This document shows positions 22,326 to 34,305 of a stretch of DNA of 64,000 bases, one piece after another. The notes under the pieces are model-generated. The model was not told where the DNA came from. It did not search any database and saw only the letters and a list, made by a program, of their open reading frames with translations. Origin of the DNA: Lumbricus rubellus (lineage: Eukaryota; Annelida; Clitellata; Crassiclitellata; Lumbricidae); the NCBI GenBank assembly GCA_945859605.1, contig OX243816.1:43366246-43430245 (forward strand), read 5' to 3'. Each line of letters starts with the position of its first letter. Positions within the stretch are counted from its first letter, which is position 1. A program made the position numbers and the translations under genes.

Positions 22326-24935
22326 TCATTTAAAATACATATTTAAAATGCCCCATGCATCCATAGGTGTCTGCTTATAGCCTTCCCACCCCAACAGCAT
22401 GACTGAGCAGAAGTGATCAGCATTTTCAAGCTTTTCAGATCGTTCGCTTTCATCTGTGCCAGCCAGACTTCGCGTCACTTGACGTTATTTGCACAGGTGA
22501 TAGAGGTGCTGTTTGCTCTGCAGTTGGCATTAGCAGCAGCAGCAGCAGCAGCAGCGCTGTGGTAACACGTCGGCTGCATAGTCCAGAGTCTCAGATTCAA
22601 GTCCATGTATACTATAGCCTGCAATGTTTTTATATTGATGTACTGTTGTCGAGTCCCTGCAACCTATATACATGTATGTGAACGGTTGTCCATAGTTGTG
22701 TTGAGAGCTGCAGTGTTGTTGGATAGGACAAAACTGCAACAGAACATTTTCGTTGTGAAATACTATAATTGTTAAGTCAAAGCAGGAAAACTGATTTTTT
22801 AGTAAGCATGTTTGATTTCCGAAGGTCCAGAAAGATTCATTTTCTAGATTAGAACGTCTGACGAGCATTTATACATGGTTAAAATTTCGGCTCCTTATAG
22901 AAATTTATAGAATTTTTGCCCTGTTAAGACGTATTTATTACTGTTTAAAATCACTGTGTCATGACTAAGATGATTAGAATTGCCCTCCTCCTTTCTACGG
23001 ACTTGGGACTTGCACTGCCAGAGTTCGAACACAAGGAGTTCTGTTGATATTTAAATGCCTTATGAATATAATTTGTAAATTTGATATAAATATATTCAAT
23101 TGCGCCTTTGCAATGATTCAACCGCTTGCAAAATTTATACAATTGTGTTGTTAGGAAATTGAACATATTTGCAAATTTTCACTGAATAATTGCACTCTTA
23201 AGTTGTAAGCTACTTTTTACATTTGTTCTGTTCAATTCCAGCTCCTTGCAAATCTTTATAGATTTACGCTGTTGTAAAATTGTACTGTTAATATTTCAGC
23301 GAATTAGCCATGCATGCAATAATCGGCTTTAAGATGATATCAGCAGATCAGCTCCATAGATCTTTTAAAATCAAATTAAGCCATCAACATTTTCTATTCA
23401 CTTTTTAAACATTTATGCAAATAGCGCTCCATAAAAATTGTAGAATTGTGCCATTAATATTCAAGCTTGCTCATTGCTTGCACGTGTATAGGCTAACACA
23501 CGGAGTGTAGCAGTTTTTTCAATATTTACTCCCCGTACATTGACTTCAGGCGCTGACGGGCAAGCGGTTATTACTCAAGCACCTGTTTTCAATAATTTCT
23601 CTCGTGCAAATTCCCGTCTTATCTGCAATGCAGCCGTTGGGCCGCTTATTGCTATCGAGAATTAGTTGGCTATGATTCTTCAGAGAGAGATTTCGTGTTT
23701 TTATCTAGGTAGGTCTAATGGTTTCAGCAGGTCTGCTCACACTAAGGCCTCATTAATGCGACCTGTATTAGTTGGCACCTTGTTAGTTGGAAATAATATG
23801 AACGTATTTCACTCGTGGTAGAATGAGCATTTTCTGGGTTGAGGAATATGGTGTTGAGAGCCTGAGAGGTTGTTTTTTTAGAAAGCCAGGCTGCATGCTG
23901 TTTGGGGAACCATAAAGAAAAGTTGTTTTGAAGACAGGTTATTTATGTGTTTATATTGAAATGTTGATAAAAATAATAATATGTGTGATATTATTAGGAG
24001 CAGTTAGAGGAGGCGGAGAAGTTGGTAGAGAGGCAGAATATCTGTGAGAAGGGGCAGAGAAGTTATTAGAGATGGCAGAGAAGACGTTAGAGAAGACGGT
24101 GGAATTGTATGAGCATGATGATGAGGAGTGGTTAGTGGTTAGAAGAGGCAGATTTTATTGGAGGAGGCAGATGATGTCACATATGATATGATGTGATAAT
24201 GAGTCTACTTGGAGAACAATGGTTCATTGTTTGATCGCTACTTAACCTGGAAAGTTAGGTCGATTGCCTTTAGCATGAATAGTGTGTGAAGTGTGCGTGT
24301 GTGTGAATTGCTTAGCATGGTCACGTGATAACGCCATTTCATTTGATGTAATGTAAGATGATGAAGAGGTAATTACTGTAGCTATACCACCGTCTGGGGT
24401 CAGTGCGATGTAGCTGAGACAAGACAATAGCGGTGCTGTGAACGAATAGATAAATGAACGAATGTAGGGTTGGAAAGAATGAATGGATGGGAAAGTGTAT
24501 TTTGCTGCCATGGTGTGGTGGTGGACGGACTGACATACGGACTGGGAAATAGGTAGATGGACGAATGGATGGATGGATGAAAGAAAGGAATTTTAAGGAA
24601 GGAAGGAAAGAATGGTAGTTGGGTGGATGGGTGAGGATTAGAAGAATGACTGCATCATGCCATGGTTGGTTGTGTGGAAGAATGTATGGATGTGAGAATG
24701 GAATGGTTGATTGGATGTATTGGTTGATCAGCTGGCTAAACTGGATTGCTGAGTTAAATCAGTATCTTGTTATATTTGTTGGCTTTGTTATATTTTATTA
24801 ATTTATGTTGGGCTGTTCAGCAAAGTTGTTAGGCATATACATGCATATAATTTTATATTATATTAAAGGTGTTTTTATATACATATCCGACTCTAACTTG
24901 AGTTTTCTTGAAATGGATATAATTATGCAAACCGA
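22326..24935. other. Non-coding stretch
   Basis: There is a short (AGC)n at 22529-22555, a GA-rich patch with GGCAGA repeats at 24000-24180, and GGATG-type repeats at 24480-24620. No gene is recognised. Confidence 0.5.
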
Positions 24936-25800
24936 GGACTAACTGGTTTCGGCTATTCAGGAATAGTACGGACTTGTTTTGGCTATTCAGTTTTAGTTCT
25001 GACTTGTTTTGGCTGTGTAGACCTAATTCTGACTGGTATATTATAGTACCGACTTGTTTTGGCTATTCAGTTTTAGTTCTGACTTGTTTTGGCTATGTAG
25101 ACCTAATTCTGACTGGTATATTATAGTACCGACTTGTTTTGGCTATTCAGCTTTAGTTCTGACTTGTTTTGGCTATTCAGTTTTAGTTCTGACTTGTTTT
25201 GGCTATGTAGACCTAATTCTGACTGGTATATTATAGTACCGACTTGTTTTGGCTATTCAGCTTTAGTTCTGACTTGTTTTGGCTATTCAGTTTTAGTTCT
25301 GACTTGTTTTGGCTATGTAGAAATTGTTCTGACTGGTATATTTTAGTACCGACTTGTTTTGGCTATTCAGTTTTAGTTCTGACTTGTTTTGGCTATGTAG
25401 ACCTAATTCTGACTGGTATATTATAGTACCGACTTGTTTTGGCTATTCAGCTTTAGTTCTGACTTGTTTTGGCTATTCAGTTTTAGTTCTGACTTGTTTT
25501 GGCTATGTAGAAATTGTTCTGACTGGTATATTTTAGTACCGACTTGTTTTGGCTATTCAGCTTTAGTTCTGACTTGTTTTGGTTATGTAGACCTAGTTCT
25601 GACTGGTATATTATAGTACCGACTTGTTTTGGCTATTCAGCTTTAGTTCTGACTTGTTTTGGCTATTCAGTTTTAGTTCTGACTTGTTTTGGCTATGTAG
25701 AAATTGTTCTGACTGGTATATTTTAGTACCGACTTGTTTTGGCTATTCAGTTTTAGTTCTGACTTGTTTTGGTTATGTAGACCTAGTTCTGACTGGTCTT
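24936..25800. repeat. Higher-order minisatellite (30-bp subunits; 80/110-bp units)
   Basis: The 30-bp subunits begin GACTTGTTTTGGCTAT and end TTCT. Each higher-order unit is two or three of these followed by a 20-bp spacer, GACTGGTATATTATAGTACC. Spacer ends at 25050, 25130, 25240, 25350, 25430, 25540, 25620 and 25730 give unit lengths of 80, 110, 110, 80, 110, 80 and 110, and the array ends with a shortened 80-type unit. Variants (ACCTAATTCT, AAATTGTTCT; TTATAG, TTTTAG) are shared between distant units. The lengths are not multiples of three, so the repeated 60-codon frames do not join into one protein. Confidence 0.93.
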
Positions 25801-26009
25801 GTTGGTCTTGCCAACCAGGTTAATATCATCAATGATTAACTTTCTGATAAACTTGATTTAAAGACTCTTGATGCTCGTTGAGCCAATTAAATCATTGTCC
25901 TACTTCAAAATACTCAAAAACCTTTCAAACTTGAAACATGTCCGACCTCTCCAGTGATTTAAAAGCTTTGTTCAGTATCTACTTTCGAATGGCTCACTCG
26001 TCTTATCTT

Positions 26010-26168
26010 GTGAGCCATTTAGAAGATCTTTGAGCCATCGGAAAGACCTTATTAGCCACTAAGAAGACCTTATTAGCCATTGAGAAAACCTTAATAGCCA
26101 TGGAGAAGACCATATGAATCATTGGAAAGACTTTATTAGGCATTGAGAAGACCTTATGAACCATCGGG
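26010..26168. repeat. 21-bp minisatellite
   Basis: Seven diverged units of the form GCCATTGAGAAGACCTTATTA are present. The period is a multiple of three, but stops in each frame argue against coding. Confidence 0.75.
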
Positions 26169-26514
26169 CAGAGGAGATTTACTATATAATCAATTGTTGT
26201 TTATAGATTTAATAACTGGGTGGATGAGTAGAATTTTAGCATTTAGCTTGTGGTCTGTCAATAATTGTTTTGTTTCCTTTCGTTCCGTCACTTTTCTTTT
26301 GATCATTTTATGTTGAAATGGTAAGAAGGTTTAGTTAAGGCCACAAAATATTTTATAATTCAATCGATAATTATTTTGGTGTCCCTTGCTATCGTGATTT
26401 TCATATTCCTTTAGGACTTCCTTTTTTGTAGAAGAGTCGAAATGATATGTTAAAACTGACTGTTAAATTTGGCTACAAAATAAACCATTGTGATATATTG
26501 ATTGACTGCTTTAT

Positions 26515-26700
26515 TTATATATTGATTGATTGATTGATTAATTGATTGATTGATTAATTGATTGATTGGTTGATTGCTTGAATGATTGATTAACTGATTG
26601 ATTGCTTGTCCACTTGATTGCTTGCTTGGTTGATTGATTGCTTGCCTGCTTGATTGCTTGATTGATTAATTGATTGATTAATTAATTGATTGATCTAATC
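26515..26700. repeat. (ATTG)n tetranucleotide tract
   Basis: TTGATTGA repeats with TTGCTTGC variants. Confidence 0.85.
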
Positions 26701-26991
26701 GTAAAGTCGAAATATTCAACATGTGGCTCATTGAACCAAACTCTTTTTTTCTTTCTACTCAAAAATCGCTTAGACTTAAAATCATGCAGATGTCATCAAA
26801 TTGTGTGCGAACGATAAGAATCATGAGACGTTCGTGTAACGAAATAATTTCCCTCTCATCTTCTATGCATCTATTTTGTTTATCGACTTCGGTTGCAAAT
26901 AGGAGATCAAAGCATCTAGTTGGTAGATATATAAAAGATAGGAAGTAAGTGGACGTTGCCTAAGTGAAGACGTCGTGAAATTTGGTGGGAA

Positions 26992-27246
26992 ATGCCCGGG
27001 GGGATGATCGGAATCTGGACGGTTGGTGCAGTGGTTCTCGTTCTCCTCCTTCTAAGACGGTCGCATTTTCTGTCCTTTGCTGGGTTTTTATCATCCGGGA
27101 TCAACCGTGCCATGAAATATTCAACCGATGTTCGTCTACAGGCAATCCCAAGCGGGTACTCTCGTAGTTCCTGGCTCCACGTTGTTGCCACATATACAGA
27201 CGACAGACTCATCTATAGTGTGACCCAAGAGTTCCAGGACTTGTAG
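26992..27246 (+). CDS. Small uncharacterised open frame (84 aa), doubtful
   Basis: This frame is not simple sequence, unlike most open frames here. It starts with MPGGMIGIWTVGAVVLVLLLL, a good signal-anchor or transmembrane segment at residues 6-21, followed by basic RRSH and a mixed-polarity remainder ending SVTQEFQDL. I recognise no family. An overlapping 98-codon frame exists on the opposite strand, and there is no visible splice partner or promoter. Either frame could be chance. It is listed because its composition differs from the surrounding repeats. Confidence 0.2.
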   Translation: MPGGMIGIWTVGAVVLVLLLLRRSHFLSFAGFLSSGINRAMKYSTDVRLQAIPSGYSRSSWLHVVATYTDDRLIYSVTQEFQDL

Positions 27247-27388
27247 GCTAGTACGCATGGGTGCCACACATAGCGGGGGCTTGCCCCTCTTGGAAAATTG
27301 ACACCTATTACTTAATTTTATTTTATTGACTACTAATTTTTGGTTTTCAACATATATGACTTCACACGAAATTAATCAATCAATCAAT

Positions 27389-27715
27389 CTGAATTTATAT
27401 AGCACCTTTCCAAGATCCCTACTCCTGACTAATTTTACTTATAATTCGCAAAGTTAAACAGAGAAGTATGTGTTTAGAAACTCTGTGAAAAATACTCATC
27501 TTCTTAGGTTCCTGCTTTGAACTTTGCAAGCTCTTGTTACAAAATTTGACCGTGACCGCAGTGTGTTTTATGATGTTTTTTGTCCCAACCTTAGAAATAG
27601 CTGCGGGCGCCCATGTTTGTGCGCTGGCGGTGAGCCCTGCAGCCACGGTCTGGTTGCTTGGTTTTAAGACCATGTGCCAAATGCCAATACAAAGATGATT
27701 ATAGGCGCCCACCTT
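27389..27715 (-). repeat. SINE/LINE-like repeat with 3' ATTG tail
   Basis: On the minus strand the segment ends GGTGCTATATAAATTC followed by ATTGATTGATTGATT. This is the same GCTATATAAAT ending seen in LINE and SINE tails elsewhere in the window. The body upstream is not simple sequence but was not otherwise identified. Confidence 0.45.
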
Positions 27716-28500
27716 ATTCTTACAAGCTTAGAACTGGCACTATCAGATAATTACAGACAGAGGCAGAGTTTTGTTGATTTTATTGTATGGGAACGCTGCG
27801 ATTGTCTGCGGTTGATTGCCTGACGGTGTTGGTGGGTCTAACCATGTGTCGCGGACGTCATTCAACTTGCAATGGACCAATGGTCTTTTCTCCATACAAC
27901 AGAGGCCATGGAGAAACTGTGAACGTCGTGATCCTTACAGTCAGCTTCGTCGGCTCTGTTTTACTCGTTTTACGACTGCTCAATAGTAGCAACTATTTCA
28001 ATTGTTTGAGCATTGCATGCTTATAGGCTACATAATTATGAACTCACATTGTCTGTATGTGGGCCTCGATCACGAGGCCACACTAGTGCGTGCGCTTTTG
28101 TCAGACACTGACCACTCGTCCAAAGGACGTCCTGTATGGATTCACCTTAGGACGAGCGAACCCTTCTTCATCTTCTGTCGTTGAGTGATGAAAACCGGAA
28201 GTCGACCGTCGGCCACCGCACCTGCCTTCCGTTCATCTTTACCCTGCGACTATATTATATGGTGGCCATGTTGGCCAATCTTGATCCGTAATAAATCCTA
28301 CGTTGTTTCTGACAAGCTGTATGTAGGCTACATTGTACATGTATGTATGTATCCGGATTTTTATGGGCCACATTTCTTCTGGAAGCACGCAGAAGCGGCA
28401 CAAATGTGCCAAATGATTTTTTTTTGCAAAGGACCTGTTATATATTTATACATGGTCTATTTGTACGCTCATCTTAAGAACTAATTAATCATGCCTTAGA
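27716..28500. other. Non-coding stretch
   Basis: Short open frames are present (for example 27787-28026) but none has recognisable motifs, good splice context or repeat identity. Confidence 0.4.
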
Positions 28501-28509
28501 TCTAGAATT

Positions 28510-28517
28510 GTTATATA

Positions 28518-28552
<35 letters not shown>
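28510..28552. repeat. (TA)n microsatellite
   Basis: TA repeats end next to CTGTGTCCCAATAAATCGGG, which resembles a mariner-type terminus, but I found no opposite end. Confidence 0.7.
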
Positions 28553-29159
28553 CTGTGTCCCAATAAATCGGGACCCCTTTTTATAATGTGAATAAAACAG
28601 GCAATTCTTAATCGATTTTCAAAATTTCAAAACTGTTTTTATCCTGAGATAATTATCTTCCACTGATTCAAATATGAAGTTTCTGGCATGAATATTGACG
28701 TCACAATTACGTCATTTGCATCAGAGAATTCATATGATAAGTGCCGAACACAACTTTTTCGGTACTTAACATTTGAATTCTCTTAAAAAAAATTCAAAAC
28801 GGGAATCATTAACATGAATATATTTTTCGTAGTGTTTCCAATGTGATATTAATGAAATTTTTCGTGCCATTAGTGCTTTAGTGCAAAGAAATTTGTTACA
28901 AACCAAAAATTACTATAGTTAAAATATATTTTTATTTTCCATAGTGCCCTTTTCCATAGTACCCCCTCCTTGCCCCTGTGTGCGGTCGCCCTTGATAGGG
29001 CTTTGTTGGAGGCTTGCAGGAATTTGGTTAACGGTTGCTGTTGAATGACAAATTGACCACACCATGAGAGATGTTTTATACGAGCTGCTTAGAAAAATAT
29101 TCTTCAAGCCCTGTGATCTTTGTACAGAGTCTGACTGCTGTTCCTAGTTCTCTGCTTAT

Positions 29160-29270
29160 ACATGTATGTCACAGGACCCACTGCACGGAATAACCTTCCC
29201 GATCACGTGACGAACGCGCATTGAGAAGGCTTCCAAAAACGAGAACTGAAAATAAAATCATCTATGTTGC
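29160..29270 (+). pseudogene. LINE reverse-transcriptase C-terminal relic
   Basis: One frame reads GPTARNNLPDHVTNA, then a stop and EGFQKR. This corresponds to the (G)PxxWNxLP...FxxxLK block that ends the proteins of jockey-superfamily LINEs. W is replaced by R and there is an in-frame stop, so it is dead. Confidence 0.4.
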
Positions 29271-30240
29271 ACTTGAAAAATTGTTTTTTTCTATTCGTGC
29301 ATTTGATAATGTTGCGAATGACGACTCTGAATAATATTGCACGTGCTAAGCCGATATATACCATGGTAATTAGTTCACCTGCCTGCCATTTCAATAAGGA
29401 TTGAAAACGGTAATTTGTTCGTGATAATCGTCAATTTAGCTGATTATAATTGGTCATACATGAATATGTTAGCTCACAATTCATGGTGTCTGTTTGATAT
29501 CGTGGCTTTCAAGAAAAAAACTTATGTTTTGGGGTGTTTCATGCCCCACCTCACCATAAACGTTCCAATGCTTCACCTCCAAAGGGTTAAATATTACATA
29601 ACATTTCTTCAAACACACGCATAATTATTACCGTATAGCCTATCCATATGGAGAGCGGTGATGAAGGTTGCAAACGAGGAATTCTCTCATTACACAGTCG
29701 TCAGTGGCGATAGAAAACGGTGTAAATAAATTTATATCGGTGCTGCTCTTACAAGTTACAATGCATGATATTGCACAACATATTATTTTGTGCCTGGTAC
29801 TATTTCTGCGTAATGAGCTTTGTAAAAATAATGCTTTCTGTTTAGCACGCCCTATAGATGCTGTTGATGTTGGTGTAAACTTGCTTTTGTGGTGACTGAT
29901 TTATGGAGTGTCACATCATAGAAAAGCTCATTAGAGAGAGCTGTGTGTGCACGGTACGGTCTCTGTTAGCTATTGCACCAGTAATTGATTATACTAATGG
30001 CATACAATGTGGTGTCAATAATTGACTGTTAACAGGTAGGTTGGTGGCTATTGTGACTCTAATTGGCAATTAGCTGGCGGAAATATATTGGTTATTATTC
30101 GACGTCTGTTTGATTTTTTTAGTCTTATAGACTTTCCGATGGGAATTGGTGCATAAATAAAGAAATCTGACAGGTGTTGGTTTGGTTTTCGGCCTACTAA
30201 CTATAACCGTTGCAGTGTTTCTGTGTGTCTGTTTGTTTGT

Positions 30241-30241
30241 T

Positions 30242-30286
<45 letters not shown>

Positions 30287-30330
30287 GTCTGTCTCTCTCT
30301 CAGTCTGTCTGTCTGTCTTTGGCTGTATTC
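30241..30330. repeat. (GTCT)n microsatellite
   Basis: A perfect GTCT core lies between GTTT and CTCT variants. A second, imperfect CTGT-rich stretch runs 30790-31060. Confidence 0.85.
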
Positions 30331-30551
30331 CTGTGTCTCTCCACTGTTTGCTTGTGTAAGACTCGGAGATCCGTTCGTCAGTGGCTTGCCTAATCTTCGG
30401 TGGGCATTGTAAAAAGAGTATTTCGGTTTTTCGTAGAACTTCTCTGATGTGTAGGCCTATTGCTCCGCCGGCCACCTGTGAAGGTAGCAAGCAGGCCAGC
30501 CTTCCAAGGAATTGGTCTGGCATAGTAGTCGAAATGTTGCACTGGTCCGGA

Positions 30552-30632
30552 TAGATGGATGGATGGAAGATGGATGGAAGGTGGATGGATGGTAGGGTGG
30601 ATGGATGGTATAGGGTGGATGGATGGAGAGGG
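30552..30632. repeat. (GGAT)n microsatellite
   Basis: GATGGATGGA repeats with AAGG interruptions. An irregular GCT-rich patch follows to about 30685. Confidence 0.85.
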
Positions 30633-31534
30633 GGATGCTGAGGTTGTTCTTGTTGCTGCTGCAGTAACATCTGCTGCTGCTGTGGTGGTGATAGACCGAG
30701 AGGTCGCTAGACTCGCTACACCTGTGCTGCAAGAGCAGCAGAGTGAGCCGAACTGCAGGATGACAGCTGACTATAAAAATACCTGTGTCACTCCTCCTCT
30801 GTATGTCTGTTTCTTTCTCTGCCTGTCGCTACTTATTTCTCTTTGTGTATGTCTGCATGCCTCTGCCAGTCTCTGTCTCTGTCTGTATATCTATGTGTCT
30901 CATCCCTCTGTCTGTGTCTTTTGATCTTTCTGTCTGTTTGTGTGTCTCTCTGTAATTGTGTCTTCCTCTGTCTCTGTCTCCCTATCTCTGTCTCTGTCTG
31001 TCTCTGTCCTTCTCTGTCTATATCTGTATGTCTATTTCCGTCTGTCTGTCTGCTTATATATTACCATACTATAGTACAATAATCTAGTATTAATTATATA
31101 ATATATGTATGTATATACATACATCTACAATTCTACATAGATATATACATGCATGATTCATGCATACATACCCCCACATCATACATGCATCCATCCACAT
31201 TCATACATGTATGAGTGATCTATAAAAGCCTCTTGCCAGAGCCAGATCCATTCTATACATAGGATGGATCAAGAATAGCCAAAGAATGGAAGAAAGCCGA
31301 ATGAGCGACAAAGGACATCGTCAGTCGAGTAAGCGATCTCTTGAAAGAAGACGGAGGACTCCTTCATTCAATCCTTCATTCAACAGCCATTTATTAGCCA
31401 TTCTAAGGTCCATTATAGTCTATGGCTATATACTGCGTAAAAGTGCGTATGGCTCATCTACTGGAGCCATCCGTCACCAGCAAAACTAATGTCCAGCGAC
31501 GTCGTAGTTATAGCTAAATACAATTGATGCAAGC

Positions 31535-31655
31535 AATACAATACAATACAATACTGAAAACAATGCAATCAATACAATACTGAATACAATGCAATCAATA
31601 CAATACTGAATACAATGCAATCAATACAATACTAAGTACAATGCAATGCAATGGG
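31535..31655. repeat. 26-bp tandem repeat
   Basis: Four units of CAATACAATACTGAATACAA plus TGCAAT, with small changes in the last unit. Confidence 0.8.
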
Positions 31656-31659
31656 CTTT

Positions 31660-32486
31660 GTGAGATGATTTCTTGTGCGATGGCTGAACGGTTCGATGTA
31701 ATCGATACTTGATGACTATTAACTTGCGAAACGTCGTTGATCCTGCATGATGCATTGCATTGCATGGCCAGCCGTAGACAAGAGCCACTTCTGATGTCAT
31801 TGCGGCTAATTCATGATTGGGATCATTAGAATCTATACTCTATAGAGACCGTTGAACGAAGATCGAATGTGGAATGGAGAGGGGGAATCTAGTAAAGGAG
31901 GAGTTCAGGACCAACGGAGGATGGAATAGATGGAGGAAGATGAAGAGGATTTTTGATAGAGAAGATTTGGAGATGGAGGTAAGGACAGAGAGGAGAAGTG
32001 TGGACAAAAACAAGGAGGATAGAGGATGATTTTAATAGAGTGGCAGCTTCATTACGCATTCACTCTTATTGGAGATAGCATGCAAATAACCTACAAGCTC
32101 ATTCTTCATTGCATGTGTACAAAAAGATGCATGTAAATAATTGCATATAATAATTACCTACATGCAAAGCGTGCATAGGCCTATATTTACAGACACGTAT
32201 GTACATTTCCATATAGGCTACATATATATTTTTACACAATTTCTGCTGTGCTTTGGATGTCGCAGTGCATGGTGCTCATGGTATAGCCTACGTTGGGAGT
32301 TGATCCCTGAACCACATATAATACACATTATACAGGCTATACGGCAAGATGAAGAGCGTTATACCAGTGGTTTACTACGCATGCGCAGGCAGCTGTTACA
32401 ACATGTTGCAATCCATGCATAATTAAAGCGACGATTAATGAACGATCCCTGTCTCATATAATAGATGCCATGCTGCTCTGCGGCTG

Positions 32487-32518
<32 letters not shown>

Positions 32519-33260
32519 ATTATATATATATATGTGTGTGTATATATACATATGTATATGTGTATATATATCTGCATGAGATCGGTGACGTTTATATCCA
32601 CCACAGGACCGCAGAATATTGGATTATTTTAGGGACGCCTCTGGTCCACCGATCTTCCCATTCGATCAAAGTCTTAATAGAATTACCCAGTGCTACCTCA
32701 ATCGGCCCAGGTGGACCATTTTTTAGGTTAATTCACGTGCTGGACGTTATATCCTGCAATGGCCTGGTTAGCTGCATCGGTAGTAGCGCTGGTCCCTTGC
32801 GTCTCCGTGCGTGAGGATGCCGCTTTGCAAGAAATACATGTACGATGTTAATAATTATACTGATGGCAATAGAAATAATATTAGTAATAATATAATAGAC
32901 TTATTAATAGTAATTCTGATAGTCCTAGTCGCAATGGAGTATTTGCAGTGGTGGTGCTATTAGTAGTTAGTAGTAGTAGGCTAGTTGTAGTTGTAGTAGT
33001 AGTATTAGTATCATTATATAGGAGCGGTAACTCTGGCAGTAATACTACTAGCAGTAGGAACAGCAGCAGTAGTAGTGTAGCAGCAATACAGTAAAACTGA
33101 CAATGCTAATAATTAATAAACAATAGAAATAATGATGCATGCAGTAATAATAATGATAATTATATCAACAGCATCGATGACGATAACAATGGTGATGATG
33201 ATGATGGTGATGATGATGATGACGATAACAATGGTGTTGATGATGATATTGATGATAATG
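31660..33260. other. Non-coding stretch with TA and AGT microsatellites
   Basis: It contains GA-rich DNA near 31880-32030, (TA)n at 32488-32570, TAG/AAT triplet runs at 32870-33080 and GAT triplets at 33190-33265. No gene is recognised. Confidence 0.6.
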
Positions 33261-33426
33261 ATGACTATATGACCATTTATTTAGCGCCAACACTTAACCA
33301 AGGCCAAACGAAGAAAGGTGTTGTGCGTGAGATGAAAATCTGTGGCAGTTTTATCAGATCATCTGTGATGCACCGTGATTTTACTGTCTCCATACGCTCG
33401 CTATGTCTTGTGTCAACAAAAGGACT

Positions 33427-33510
33427 GATGGTACTGCCACTGCTGCTGCTGCTTCCACTGCTGCTGCTGCTGCTGCCACTGCTGCTGCTGCTGCTAATGC
33501 TGCTGCTGCC

Positions 33511-33543
<33 letters not shown>

Positions 33544-33570
33544 AATGTTGCTGCTGCTGCTGCAGCTGGA
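33427..33570. repeat. (CTG)n triplet array
   Basis: CTG runs are separated by CCA and AAT triplets. It is open in all frames (polyLeu, polyAla and polySer shadows). Confidence 0.9.
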
Positions 33571-33579
33571 CTCATCATC

Positions 33580-33800
33580 ATCACACCTGGTTGCCATGGC
33601 AACCGTGCAGGCAATACGAGACGCAGAGTGTTTGCTCCTCGGCTGGAAACGAGACGACGTCACGTGACCGACGACGCATGCGCCGTGGTGCGGGAGGGTG
33701 GGGTGGGGGGGAGGGTGGGGTGGTGGGGGTTGGGGGGAGGGGCGGTGTGTTTGCAATGGCCATTGATTCTTTGGATTCCTCTTAGTCGGCCATGTTGACT
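33580..33800. promoter_or_regulatory. CpG-rich promoter candidate with X-box
   Basis: GGTTGCCATGGCAACC at 33589-33604 is a perfect palindromic RFX X-box. GACGTCACGTGAC at 33656-33668 overlaps CRE-like and E-box sites. GCATGCGC at 33676-33683 is an NRF1 half-site pair. GGCCATGTTG at 33788-33797 is a YY1-type site on minus. Four such sites in about 210 bases of CpG-rich DNA suggest a TATA-less promoter, direction unknown. No exon could be assigned. Confidence 0.4.
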
Positions 33801-33829
33801 TGTATTACGAGTGGTAATTGTTGTCTGCG

Positions 33830-34300
33830 ACGAGAGGGAGAGAGGAGGAGGGTGGGGAAGAAGAAGAGGAGGAAGAAGAGGAGGAGGAGAGACTAATAGG
33901 AGGGGAATGAGGAGAAAATGTAGGATGATGAGGAATAAGAGGGAGAGGAGGAGGAAGAAGAGGAGAAGAACTATAGAAGATACAGTAGAGTGGGGCATAG
34001 AGGAATATGAGGAAGAGCACGGGATAAGAGGAGGAAGATATGTATGATGGTGGTGAGCAAAGAGGATACGAGATAGAGGAGGAGGAGGAAGAAGAGGAGG
34101 AAGAGAATTATAGGAGAAGATATAGGTATAAGGGGCAAGATGAATATGAAGAAGAGGAGACCGAAACGAGGAAGAGGAGGACAAGGATGTGCATTCGGAA
34201 ATGAAAAAATGGATATGTAGGGTGACGAGGAGTAGGAAGAAGAGGAAAAGAGGACGGAGTTGAAAGGAGACGTTGGAGAAAGAGGAAGAATGGAGAGCAT
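33830..34300. repeat. Purine-rich (GGA/GAA)n tract
   Basis: GAGGAAGAAG-type repeats. Long open frames on the minus strand (Ser/Pro/Leu-rich) are composition shadows. Similar purine-rich DNA continues beyond the LINE at 35645-35690 and again at 36127-36180. Confidence 0.85.
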
Positions 34301-34305
34301 TAGAT

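Noticed and set aside
25054..25839. Series of 60-codon FWLFSFSSDLFWL frames
   Set aside because: They are repeated shadows of the 80/110-bp minisatellite, whose period is not a multiple of three.
28553..28800. Mariner-like terminus CTGTGTCCCAATAAATCGGG
   Set aside because: No inverted partner was found within the window, so it is not called as an element.
33277..33798. Ala/Ser/Leu-rich frames on both strands
   Set aside because: Shadows of the CTG array and of the CpG-rich promoter-like DNA.
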